Shown here: one piece after another, positions 22,893 through 33,371 of the stretch
Layout of the letters: each line of letters begins with the position of its first letter
Position numbering within the stretch: the first letter of the stretch is position 1
Assembly: GCA_009741485.1 (NCBI GenBank)
Contig: CM019218.1
Location: 53,598,517 to 53,662,516, forward strand
Direction: 5' to 3'
Origin: Malurus cyaneus samueli
Lineage: Eukaryota; Chordata; Aves; Passeriformes; Maluridae
DNA length: 64,000 bases
The notes under the pieces: model-generated
The model's database searches: none
What the model saw: the letters and a program-made list of their open reading frames with translations, nothing else
Told to the model about the DNA's origin: nothing
Made by a program: the position numbers and the translations under genes

Positions 22893-22990
22893 GGGATGGA
22901 TGGATGGATGGATGGATGGATGGAGGTGGATGATGAAGATTGGATGGATGGATGGATGGATTGATTGATTGATTGAGTGATTGATTTATG
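22893..22990. repeat. GGAT / GATT tetranucleotide microsatellite
   Basis: A run of gatg/ggat units at 22895-22960 switches to gatt units at 22958-22980. Confidence 0.95.
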
Positions 22991-23775
22991 GAGGTGAACG
23001 CTCACAGCTTATTTGGAAGGAAAACACAGCACCTCAGCTGGCCGTGTGTCCTGGAGGGTGGGAAGGGCTCAGAGCACCCAGGGGTGGCTCAGTGCCAGGC
23101 CAGAGCCCACCCCAGCCCTGCTGCAGGCTCTCTGGAAAAGGAGACACTGAGGCAGGAAGGAAAGGACAGCAGAAATCCCTGTCCAGGATCCTTCCAGCAC
23201 TGTCCTGTGTCTGGGACCTGAGGCCAACAGCACATCCAGCCCTTCTTGGTTTTCTGGATCTGCTCCAGCCCCAACACACGCTGGTCCCATAGCCAGACCA
23301 GTACATGGACTGTGCCCACAGTGGGCAGCTCCTCCCTGCCTGTGGCTCACAGCCACACTGAAGATGCCACCAGGCTGCTGCAGAATGGCTGATGTGACAC
23401 CTGCTGCCATGTCTCCCAGCATCCCACTGCTCTTGGGACTGGGGGCAGTGGGCAGGAGGATCAGGATCAAACTAAGTGAGGCTGCAGTCAGGAAAAGGAA
23501 CGATCTTGATCGGTTTTGTACTGTTCTGTGGGCAGAGGAGCTTCATGTCCACCCAAACTACTGGTGTTGGCTGCCATCAGCCTTCACTCCCACAGCCTGG
23601 CAGCAGCAGAGCCACCCCTGGCATGAGCTCAGCTGCCCTAACCCCTGCTAAGGTGCAGCTCACTTGCCTGCAGAGGGGTGTTTCTGTGTGTTTTGGGGGA
23701 CAGGCCAGGTGAGAAGCTGGCAGGTGTGCAGGGGGAACTGAGTGTATCCTTGGGCAGTGGAGGGAAGCTGCTGAA

Positions 23776-23814
23776 ATTTGTATTTATCCTCCATCACTGA
23801 GGATAAATACAAAT
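23776..23814. other. Perfect 16-bp hairpin
   Basis: ATTTGTATTTATCCTC at 23776-23791 and its exact reverse complement at 23799-23814 enclose a 7-base loop (catcact). It is AT-rich within GC-rich surroundings. Too short for a typical pre-miRNA; it may be a cruciform-forming site or a relic of a small inverted-repeat element. Confidence 0.85.
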
Positions 23815-23819
23815 CACTC

Positions 23820-25140
23820 CATCTCATCCACCACGGTGCCACTTTGGCCACCCTTTGCCTGGTACACCTGGGCATCTTCCCCCCCATCAGTGGGGATGGC
23901 ACAGTGCTCCCGCTTCTCCTCCATCAAGGAGCATCATCAGATCCTTGGGGCAGATCCTGATGGAGGTCCAGGTGACCCCATGGTGGTCACAGCCATAGGG
24001 ATGGCTCCATCCATGACATGTGGTCAATTTGGACCTCAGGAACCCTGAGGTGTTCCAGCAGCTTTTGTTCATTCTTCAGTGCCAGTGAGCTGCAGAGGGG
24101 ACATTGAGCTCTGCAGCCCTTGGTGTCCGGTGAGCTGATGGGCAGCAGGGATGGTGTGAGTGTGTGGGTCATGCCCATGGCTCCTGCTGCAGCTTGGCTG
24201 CTGCTCTCCCCACAGCACACCACGATGGTCCTCGTGTCCAGCAAGGCTGGGGCAGGTTCCATGGGAGCAGGTGGGGTTTAAACTCATCACCAGGAGAAGC
24301 TGACAGCCAGCACTGCTGTAGGATGAGGTCCAGCTAATCTGGGGTGTGAGTGGAGCTGTAGGAGCTCCCTGACCTATTGCAGCTGCCTCTCTGAGCACGG
24401 CTGATGCTGGTGATGGGGTGGCCAGAGCAGCCTGGACCATCTCCAGCCTTCACACACACAGAGCCAGACTTGGCTGGCCTGGGAATGGCCACAGGAGGGC
24501 AATGACCACACAGGACACCTGGACAGTGCTTGTACCAAACTCTGTCAATTGAGAGCTGTCCTGCAGGGAGCTGGCGGGCCCACAACGCTGTGGAGGTGCC
24601 TTGGGGCCACCCTCCAAACACAGAGCTGGGCTGTTTGTTCATTTGCTTCTACAACACCGGCTTTCCCCCAGTTTGGCTTCAAAGAGTTCACAAGTGACAG
24701 AAATGAGCACATCAGCTGTTCCATTCCTGCTGAAAACAGACCCCTGCCCCGAGCAGTGCGTAACTCTCCTGCTTTGAATTCATCACAGACTGAGTCTGGA
24801 GAGGTTTTGCTCTGGCAGCAGACTGCTCTGTAGATGTCTTCGTGTCATCCTTCTGAAGGAGAAATCAGTCCCAGCCAGCCCAGCTGTTTGATGGGTGCAG
24901 TTTGATTCCCAGTGGCCACTGGCCTGGGAGAAGCCTGACAGCATCAGCTGGGGACAGCCATGAGCCTGCAGCCACCAGACAGGAGATGACAAACCCTGGG
25001 AGCAAAAAGCAGAGTTCAGTGCCCTGTCCTGGCTGAGACCATGGGACAAGGGTGGCACGGAGCAGGGTACAGGCTCGGGTGTCATGGCTGGAGTGATCCA
25101 GACCCGGGGTACACCCGTGCTCCCTGCACCCACCCAGCAG
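23820..25140. other. Intergenic, no gene seen
   Basis: No recognisable exon, repeat family or RNA gene. Confidence 0.35.
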
Positions 25141-25144
25141 GGCA

Positions 25145-25345
25145 AGATTATCCCTGTGTGGAACGAGGATAGGAGGATGTGCAGGAGGATGTGCTGCTGC
25201 TCAAGCCCTGGCAGTCTTTGTGTGGCTGAGGGACAGCAGCAGGAGAGCCCACCCAGCTCAGCATCCTCATTCCCAGTGGAAAATGGGAGGCTGTCAGTGC
25301 CAGGAGGTCAAACTGACCCAGTGCACAGCCCTGTGAGAGGGGCTG
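25145..25345 (+). repeat. Dispersed repeat of unknown family
   Basis: The left half (gattatccctgtgtggaacg ... aggatgtgctgctgctca) recurs at 27652-27740. The right half (gagcccacccagctcagcat ... cagtgcacagccctgtgaga) recurs in reverse at 30985-31110. Three partial copies with different ends indicate an interspersed element that I cannot name. Confidence 0.7.
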
Positions 25346-26097
25346 TAGTCCCCATGTCTTTCCCATGTGGAAATCCTCGTGTCATCCCCACGACCATCAT
25401 ATTGGGATGACAGCAACCACAGGATAACGCAGACCTGTTCACCCCAAAAGCCAGCTGGTGAATCCCTCCTGTGCCCCACAGGAACCCTTCTGCCCTGGCA
25501 GTCGTGGCTTCCCAGTATCCCCCACCCTGCACCCTCCCAGCTCAAACTGGATCCGTGTTTTTATTGCAAAGCCTGCCATGGGGGGAGCAGGGGAGGCAGC
25601 CTGGGGACACAGCCAGTGCTGTCCCTCCCTGCCAGCTGCTGGCTGTCCCCATGTGCTGTTTGCTCAGCACTGGGCACCGTGTGAAGGCAAACACGGCTGT
25701 GCTGGGAGGAGCAGAAATGAGGGCAAACAGAGGCTGCCTCGGCCCTGGTGTTTGGGGGTTTCCATGACACAGCCAAAGCTGACGACACCCCAGGGTTCTG
25801 ACAGCCCCTCAGTTCTTTCAGAGGTGTGGGACACTTTGCCCAGGTGTCTCTGGCTCCCCCTGCTCAGCCCCAAACTGCTTTCACAGGGTGCAGATTGAAA
25901 CTGTGCCATATGAGCCAGGCAGACCAAGCTCCTGGTGGTTCCTGAAGACACGCAGCAGTCCCCAGCAGGAGGGGGATTCATGCCACCACACTGAATCTGC
26001 CATCATTGAGTGCCAGAGCACTCAATGCTCTGAGCAGCAGAGCCTGGACTGCTGGGTGACCCTGTGCACCATCAGCAGTGTCCCCCTGTGCCACACA

Positions 26098-26240
26098 CAG
26101 TGCCTGTTCCTCCTCTCTGAGGCCCCAACATGTCCTCTGATTCTCTGCTGGTGTCACCTCTGCAGCCCTGTCCCCCAACCCCACATGAAGTGCCAGTCCC
26201 TCCTCTCTGAGCCCCCAGCATGTCCTCTGCTGGTGTCACC
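26098..26240. repeat. Imperfect tandem duplication, about 68-bp unit
   Basis: Two and a part copies of cctcctctctgagcccccag / catgtcctctgctggtgtca / cctctgcag. Confidence 0.75.
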
Positions 26241-26521
26241 TCTGCAGCTCCATCCCCTTCCACTCTCAGCTCCCTTTGGCCGCCCCAGTGGAGAGGAAGG
26301 GAGACAGGAGATGAAGCATCTTTCCAGGGCTGCTGAGGAAGGACAAGCCCAGTTCAAGCCAGCAGCACCTGGGGTGGACAAGGTGCCCATCTGTCCCAAA
26401 AAGAGACGTGGTGGAACCTCCACATTTGTCTCCTTTGGGAGCCTGCAGCCCACAGCCACAGCTGACCCCGTGCTGTAGGAGCCTCTAAACAATATCAGTC
26501 ACCTCATCTTCCTCCTTCTCT

Positions 26522-26558
26522 AATTAGCACAGCCATTTGCTGGGGAGCTGTGCTAATT
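26522..26558. other. Perfect 12-bp hairpin with homeobox cores
   Basis: AATTAGCACAGC at 26522-26533 and GCTGTGCTAATT at 26547-26558 are exact reverse complements around a 13-base loop. Each arm carries a TAAT/ATTA homeodomain core. The surrounding 26480-26600 is non-repetitive, so a conserved regulatory element is a fair guess. Confidence 0.6.
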
Positions 26559-26964
26559 TTCTCCTGTGACATCCGAGGTCAGGGTCAGTCCCAGTTTTCC
26601 TCCCAACACTTTCTGAGCCTGACCTGCTGAGCATAGAGCCCGCTCATCACACCTGTGCTGCAGCAGGCTTTGCTCTCTGCTGTCCCTGCATTTTGAGAGA
26701 TGTTTTTAACCCTCCGGAAAGGGGTAAAATACCCAAATATAAAATCACCCAAAGTAACTCCTCACCTTCCCCCTCTACCCTGCAAGTAATGACAGAGGAA
26801 CCGCAGTGTCCCTGCCGTGCCAGGAGCCACCCTAACCCAGGCCAAAAGGGACGTGGCCCAGGTTACACACAAACACAGGCATTTCCAGGCCCACCTCTGC
26901 CAATTTAAAGCAGAAACAGTAATCCAGCATTCACAGGCTGATCTCTGCGGGTTTGAGGTGTGTC

Positions 26965-27015
26965 TGCAGATACATTATCTGTCCCACGCTGGGGGCTGAA
27001 GTCCAGCAGATAAGA
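26965..27015. promoter_or_regulatory. Cluster of three GATA motifs (candidate enhancer)
   Basis: CAGATA at 26967-26972 and TATCTG at 26976-26981 form an inverted pair 3 bases apart, and AGATAAG follows at 27008-27014. The motifs are seen directly; enhancer function is inference. Confidence 0.35.
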
Positions 27016-27651
27016 GGTTGGGGAAAGCACTCTGCTGTGGGAGAGTTTCCAGGCTCTGGCAGAGGGTGTGGAACAGGTTCCCAGAGCACAGGGCTGGTGC
27101 TGCCAGGTTGTGCTGGGAGAGGGCAGGTCGCCAGTGGCACCGGACCAGTGCAGGGCTGGCTGCCTCCACTCTGCCCAGCAGTGCACAGGGACAGGGGGAC
27201 ATGGTGGGATGTGCTGGAACAGCACCAGGGTGTGCCCAGACAGGGTGGTGGGAGGTGGGAGAGGGCAAGAGCCATGCTGGGGCTCACAGCAGGCACAGGG
27301 GAGCAAACGCTGCTCTGCCAAAGCTCCCTGCACCCGCCCGTCCCCACACAAGGGTCCTTTGTTCTGCCTGTCACAGAGGGGACCATGTCCCTGTCCCCAC
27401 TGCAGCTCCATGAGTGAGGGACGAGCCCCACGGCCCCGGTGACTCTGGCGGGCAAAAAGAGAATAATTAGAAGGAGGTGCCTTTATTACAGGTGTCTGTG
27501 AGGGCCTGCAGAGTCTGACCCGGGGGGCCCTTTGATCTCAGCTTTTGAAACCCTATAGCTCTGCTGACAGAGCTGCTCTGTGTTTCCAGGTCAGCAGGAT
27601 GATCATTTCCATCTGGGAACAATGAGGTCTTTGTGCTGCCCTGTGTGCTGG

Positions 27652-27742
27652 ATTATCCCTGTGTGGAACGAGCGCCTGTGCAGGAGGATGTGCTGCTGCT
27701 CAGCCTCAACTCCTCTGTGTGGCTGAGGGAGCAATGCCTTGT
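27652..27742 (+). repeat. Dispersed repeat, second copy of 25145 element (left half)
   Basis: Matches 25145-25235 closely (tatccctgtgtggaacgag, caggaggatgtgctgctgct). Confidence 0.7.
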
Positions 27743-27774
27743 TTTAACAAAGGAAAAGCAAACCACAGCCTGAG

Positions 27775-27850
27775 GGCGAGGGGAGGGAAAGGGGAGGGGA
27801 GGGAGGGTGGAGGGAGGGGAGGGCGGTAGGGGGAGGGGAGGGAGGGGAGG
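27775..27850. repeat. G-rich (GGGGAGGGA)n tract ending at assembly gap
   Basis: Almost only G and A, with many GGG runs, ending directly in the N gap. Such tracts form G-quadruplexes and often break assemblies. Confidence 0.9.
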
Positions 27851-27875
27851 NNNNNNNNNNNNNNNNNNNNNNNNN
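27851..27875. other. Assembly gap (25 N)
   Basis: Exactly 25 Ns, the same length as the second gap, so a placeholder rather than a measured distance. The real distance and even the linkage across it are unknown. Confidence 0.99.
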
Positions 27876-28790
27876 GTAATTATTGTCATAATAAGAATAC
27901 CGGCCCCTAAAAACTATCTTCTTCACACTGCGCCAACTCGCGACAGACTGTCCTAATTGCTCTTCCTGATAAACTTGTCCTCACATTAGAGCTGAACACT
28001 CTTCGCCTGTGGCCCACATCCAACGCGCGGCACAATAACTCCAACAAAGAAAACACGTTCCCACTCTTCTGACCCTAATGACAGGATACGTGTGAAAAAT
28101 AAACTGATGGCTGCTGGAAATGTTACTCAGTCAGATGGTGCTCCAGAAGAGAAATCCTCAATATTATGTGAGACACAGTGTAAATGAGCACCTCGCACTC
28201 GGTCCTATACCAGACACCTCGGCTGCACAAACTGCCAGAGTCCCCTGCCTCGTACCCCCAACGCTGCACTGCACACCTGCAGACTGAGCACACTCGCTCT
28301 TGTCTTAAACACAGCCGATCTCACTGAAACCAGGTACTGCGCCAGGCGCCCTGCACCCTCACCTCCCAGTGCGAACACAAGCTCAACACAACCAAGCAGC
28401 ATCGACCACTCACTTCACACAACAGCCACCCACCATTCTTAGCACCAAAGCCAAGGATAAATGCAATCAGCGTTTCTCAGGATGGGCATGACGAACCGCA
28501 GAGTCGCACGCACCCAAATCCCACCGGACACAGCCACGCTCGCCATGCTCTGGGCAAGTCACAACTTCTTATTCCGATCACTTCTTTACCCCAACTTATA
28601 ACTTCAATACCAACGTCAATTCCTTAGTCTTCGTCCAAAAGACAAAGGCACTCACCTGCTTATAATAATCTGCCATTCTCGAACCAGACAACCCCTAAAT
28701 TGTATTTAATCCCATTCCTCCCCTAATAATATTTTCAATTTCTCTCAGTTGTTCGGATCTCTCAAGCACGGACTGGCGAGCTGACCGCCA
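27876..28790. other. G-poor, A/C/T-rich contig start of unknown nature
   Basis: About 900 bases with few Gs on this strand and no recognisable gene or repeat. The text looks unlike the rest of the window and may be poorly corrected contig-end sequence or a decayed satellite. Confidence 0.5.
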
Positions 28791-28799
28791 CACATGCTT

Positions 28800-29345
28800 G
28801 CTCACTCCTCCCACATTGGGACAAGGGTAGGAATTGGAAAACTAAAAGTGAGAAAACCTGTGGGTGGAGATAAAAACAGATTAATAGATGAAGGCAAGTC
28901 TGTGCTCACAACCAAAGCACAACACAGAATTCATTCACCACTTCCTGTGGGCAGGCAGGTGTTCAGCCATCCCCAGCAGAGCAGGGCTCCATCGCAAGGA
29001 ACAGTTACTTGGAAAGCACGAAACACCTAACAGACTCTCTCTTACCTGACAGATTTGTTGTGTGACCAAGCCATATGGTCTGGAACATTCTATCTTGTCA
29101 TTGGACAGCTGTCCCAACTGTGCCCCCTCCCAGCTGCTTGTGCACCCCCAGCGCCCGCATCACGTCGTGCTGGGTGGTGAGAGCAGAAACAAGCATTGGC
29201 TTCTGGGCAGCCACGCCCTCAGGCCATAAACAGGAACATCCCTTGTTGTTCATTAACACTGTTTCCAGCACAAATGCAAAATGTGGACCTGTACTGGCTA
29301 CTGTGAAGGAGTCTAACGCTGTCCAGGCCAAAGCCAGCTGATACG
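28800..29345 (+). mobile_element. Decayed ERV LTR fragment (common avian family)
   Basis: Phrases such as ttcaccacttcctgtgggca, catatggtctggaacattct, cccagctgcttgtgcacccc and tggctactgtgaaggag resemble a widespread avian endogenous-retrovirus LTR. No gag, pol or env frame is seen. Family assignment is from memory of the repeat and not certain. Confidence 0.55.
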
Positions 29346-29650
29346 GGTATGCCTTTTTCTTGGGCCATCTTAGTCACCCAGCAGGATCTGTACTGTTTGG
29401 TACCTTTATGCAGAGGAGGAATAAAGACCGGACTTCAGTGTTCCTTAACAGCTTTGTGAGATGCCACAGATATATGGCAAACAATGCCTCATATGTCAAC
29501 TGACGATTTCAAACCATATTGTTAGATGCTGCAAACCCCTCTTTCGTGAGGAGATAGTGAGCAATCTGAAACTTGAGATAGCATATCCTATATATAGACA
29601 TATTTTGAGGAGGTTTTTGTTGGAATTTGATGGCAGAGTAAATTTCCCTG
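29346..29650. other. Unassigned sequence before purine tract
   Basis: AT-richer sequence with a poly(A)-signal-like aataaa near 29420. No gene recognised. Confidence 0.35.
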
Positions 29651-29654
29651 AGCT

Positions 29655-30330
29655 TCAGTCGGGCAGAGTTAGGAGAGGAGGAGAGGAGGGGCGGGCCAGG
29701 GCGAGGGTGATGGGGAGGGCAATGAGGGAGGGGAGGGGAGGGAGGAGGGGAGGGAGGGGAGGGGAGGGGAGGGGAGGGGAGGGGAGGGAGGGTGGGGAGG
29801 GAGGAGAGGGAGCGGAGGAGAGGAGAGGACGAGGAGAGGGAGAGGAGAGGAGAGGAGGGAAGAGGAGAGGAGGGAGAGGAGAGGACGAGGAAGAGGGAGA
29901 GGAGAGGGGAGGGAGGAGAGGGAGGAGAGGAGAGGAGAGGAAGAGGAGAGAGAGGAGGATGGGAGGAGAGGAGAGGAGAGGGAGGAGAGGAGGGGACGGA
30001 GAGGAGAGGAGGGAGAGGAGGAGGAGAGGACGAGGGAGAGAGGAGAGGGAGGAGGGAGAGGAGGAAGAGGAGGAGAGGACGAGGAGAGGGCAGAGGAGAG
30101 GACGAGGGAGGAGGACGAGGAAGAGGAGTAGGAGAGGGAGAGGAGAGGAGAGGAGAGGAGAGGATGAGAGAGGAGAGGAGAGGACAGAAGGAGAGGAGAG
30201 AGAGGCGAGAGGAGAGTGAACGGAGACAGGAGAGGAGAGGAGAGGAGATGAGAGGAGGGAACGAGGAGAGGAGAGGAGAGGAGAGGAGACGAGACGCAGG
30301 AGAGGAGAGGAGAGGAGAGGGAGGGGGGTG
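29655..30330. repeat. Polypurine (GGAGA)n tract, about 670 bp
   Basis: Almost unbroken A/G on this strand, built from ggaga, ggggaggga and gaggag units, with only scattered C or T. It gives long Arg/Glu/Gly frames and, on the other strand, Ser/Leu/Pro frames, none of them a gene. Mirror symmetry favours triplex (H-DNA) formation. Confidence 0.95.
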
Positions 30331-30339
30331 TCACTTGGC

Positions 30340-32150
30340 AGAATCCCAGGCTGGGGAAGGCCGTGGAGCTGGAAAAAGCACAGCCTAACCACATCAACCA
30401 GGAAGATGCTGGTGGCGTTGTTTTTTTTTTGTTTGTTTTTTTTTTTTCAGGCAGTGGATGCTATTTCAGTTCAGACAAAATCCCAAAGTGGGACGAGGGA
30501 CAAAAGGGGTGTTGAGGAGTTTCTCCTCCCCAAGTGTTTCTGTGTCCTTGCCTTGTCCCCAGGTGACCAGCATCCAGGTTCTACAGCATGGCTCTCCCAC
30601 CAGCAAAGTCCATGTTGCCCCAGGAAATTCAGGTTTAGGGCTTTCTCCTGCTGTCTGGGCACCAGCAGAGTGCAGGGCCCTAAGCATGGGGCAGTGAGGA
30701 GGCCCAGGACAGAGCCTGGGAACTCTTGGTTCAGGGGCTATGCCAGAATAGCACACAGGGGAGGTGCCCACCCTGCAATGCCCTGGCTTGGGGCCCTGCC
30801 CAGGAGCCCTGACATTTCCTGAGCCCTGTTGGGTGTTGGAACCCTGCACTGGGGGGCACAGAAACGGCCCCACTGCAGCCTCCCTGTGTGCCCCACCCCA
30901 GAGGCTTGACTTTGGATTTGCTGCCGGGGCTGGGGATGTGCAGGGCTTTTCCCCAGGGCAGCAGGAAGGTTTTGAGTATACCCTGGGGACTAAAGGCCCT
31001 CTCACAGGGCTGTGCACTGGCTCAGTTTGATCTCCTGGCTCTGAGAGTCTCCCATTTTCCCCTGGGAATGAGGATGCTGAGCTGGGTGGGCTCTCCTGCT
31101 GCTTATTGTTTGGTGGCAGCTGCAGGTGTGGGGACCGGTCCTGCCAGTTCCCTCGGCTGTGGCAGTTTTTGCTGGGGTATGAGGTAAAATTTTGACTGCA
31201 TAAACTCCAAGGTCTGGTTCCCGGCCAACAGGATGTCCCCACAGGTGTTTTGGGAATACACACTGGGGACACCCATGGGGTTCAGTCTGACCCCTTGGGC
31301 TGTGCTTGGGTGATGATTTCATCCCTTCACACGTGACAGAGCATGGCTGTTCCTGGCCTGAGGAATGAAACGAATGGTCAGTGTGGAGGCCAGCAGGGTT
31401 AGCCACTGCCTTCCATGTTCCAACAGCTCCAGTCAGGGCAGGGAGCAGCCCATCTGCCTCCTGTACCCATGGAGGCTTGGCAGAGGGCACTGTGAGATGG
31501 GGCAGGCTGAAACCAGAGCACAGATCCTGGGCAGCAGCTGCTGTGGAGCTCTGGGTGGTGCTCAGGTGGTGCCCGGCTGATGGATTCATGGATAAGGAGC
31601 ACAGCCAGCAGGGTGCAGTTCCTCTGCGTGCCTGCTGCCCTCTCCATGTCCCCTCCTGGTTTTGCAAAGCAAATCCTGGCTGTGCAGGGGCAGTGCAGGG
31701 GGAACACCTGCTCGTTTGACAGAGAAACTCCCCAGGGAGCAGAGCTGCAGCCAGCAGACAACCTCCCCGTCAGTGGGGTGTGGGACATGGGGGCACACCC
31801 TTCACCCTGCTCCCTCTGCCCACCAAGCCCTGGCAGAGCTGTCTCCAGGCAGCCCAGGCACAGAAGGAGAGTCTCTCCCCTGCTGAGGTGCCACACATAG
31901 CTCACATAGTTGGATGTGATCATCAGCAGGATCGCTAACCCTTTCCTATTCTCCGGGCTGAGCGCTGCTCTCCCAAGGGTGCCACCGGCCTCCAGACCCA
32001 CTTCCAGCACCCTGAGGATCCAGCACAGTGCAGGCAGTGCTGGCACCCATCCAGGCAAGGACCCAAAAACCTCCATGGTACCAGAACTTGGCTTTGCTGC
32101 CTCTGTGTGTGTGTCCTTCCAGCCATGAGCAAAGCACAGCTCTTCCTCCG
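30340..32150. other. Intergenic; contains reversed dispersed repeat and an open 272-aa frame
   Basis: The part 30985-31110 is a reversed copy of the right half of the 25145 element. A T-rich stretch plus CAG at 30420-30451 looks like a 3' splice site but has no convincing exon behind it. The reverse-strand frame 31399-32217 is discussed under findings. Confidence 0.4.
30985..31110 (-). repeat. Dispersed repeat, third copy of 25145 element (right half)
   Basis: Its reverse complement gives gcaggagagcccacccagct ... gggagactctcagagccagg ... cagccctgtgagagg, matching 25240-25340. Confidence 0.75.
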
Positions 32151-32156
32151 TGAGCC

Positions 32157-32330
32157 CTGGCACCTGTGCTCTGCCAGTGCCCCTCTGGCACTGTGACTGC
32201 ACTGCCACCATCATCATTGAGCCCTGTGCTCTGCCAGTGCCCCTCTGGCACTGCCACCATCATCACTGAGCCCTGTGCTCTGCCAGTGCCCCTCTGGCAC
32301 TGTGACTGCACTGCCACCATCATCCTCCCA
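32157..32330. repeat. Minisatellite, 46- or 58-bp unit, three copies
   Basis: Units read gccctgtgctctgccagtgc ... cccctctggcac ... tgccaccatcatc. The middle unit lacks the block tgtgactgcac. Confidence 0.9.
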
Positions 32331-32377
32331 GACAAGGGAGGTTTCTGTAAGGCTCCCACTACCTTGGAGAAACAGAA

Positions 32378-32605
32378 GTCATAGAATGGTTTGGGTTGGA
32401 AGGGACCTTACAAATCATCTCGTTCCACCTCCTGCCATGGGCAGGGATGCCTTCTGCTATCCCAGGGTGCTCCAAACCACATCCAACCTGGCCTTGGACA
32501 CTTCCAGGGATGGGGCAGCCCTCACGACCCTCACAGGGAAGAATTTCTTCCTAATCTTTAAAGTAACCCTGCCCTCAGGGTTTGAATCATTCCCTATGCC
32601 CTAAA
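32378..32605 (-). repeat. CR1 LINE 3' fragment
   Basis: Reversed CR1 tail: tcatagaatggtttgggttg, agggaccttacaaatcatct, ccatgggcagggatgccttc, tggccttggacacttccagg, tcacagggaagaatttcttc. Confidence 0.9.
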
Positions 32606-33370
32606 CCACAATGCAAGCCATGATGTACAGTGTTCCCTGCAGATGAGGGCTTCCCAGAAGCTCTTTGCCTGCCCTAAACAGCATTCAGGGGGACCAGACT
32701 GGACCCCTGATTATCTCCAGGATGCTGAAAGGTTCACCACGCTCCCTGCAGCATTTTCCACTCCCAGATGCAGCATGGCCAGTACCCACTGGCTATCAGT
32801 GCCTGCTCCCAGTGAGCACTCACCCCATGCTCAGGCCATGGTGATCTGACATATCCTGCACCCAAACCTGGAACATGCAGGAATGTCAGGAAGGGAGCCT
32901 GGGGACAAATCAACGTGATCCACAACTGTGTAGCTCTTTTGGTTCATCGCAAACCTCCCAGCCCACATTTCATATCCTTGGAGTATCAAGGTATCTTTTC
33001 TGCTGGAATCCGAGGCTCAGAACTGGGTGTGTGCAGGGCTGGGGAAGGAGGGGAGCGTTGGCTGGTTTTGCTGGGTGTTTTTGAAGCCTCACTGCCCAGG
33101 CATTCCGTGGCACTGTGCAGTTTGGTTTTGCTTGGCTAGCTTGGTTTTTTTTTTTGGCCCAGGCAAAAATCTTTTCCCTTCCCTGGCTTGGAGCAGCATT
33201 CTATGGACATTTTTTGGGTCTTTGTTCCTGTGTGTGGGGAGTGTGAGTTCTGGTAGTTCGGTGTTTAGCAGTTGTTTGCTTTCCTTCCTTTCCTTGTGGG
33301 CATTGTCGTTAATAAACTGTTGGGTTTTTTTTTTTTTTTCTCACTTTTCCTCTAATTAACATATCATTTT
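32606..33370. other. Intergenic, no gene seen
   Basis: T-rich in its right half, with a poly(T) run near 33324-33340. Confidence 0.35.
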
Positions 33371-33371
33371 T

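Noticed and set aside
23776..23814. The 16-bp hairpin as a microRNA precursor
   Set aside because: The stem is too short (pre-miRNA stems are about 30 bp or more) and its flanks do not extend the pairing.
29461..30397. Frames of 240-250 aa on both strands, Arg/Glu-rich or Ser/Leu/Pro-rich
   Set aside because: Pure by-products of the polypurine tract, with no start or splice context.
30420..30451. Strong 3' splice-site look (long T run plus CAG)
   Set aside because: No conserved exon or matching donor follows; an A/T-tail remnant is just as likely.
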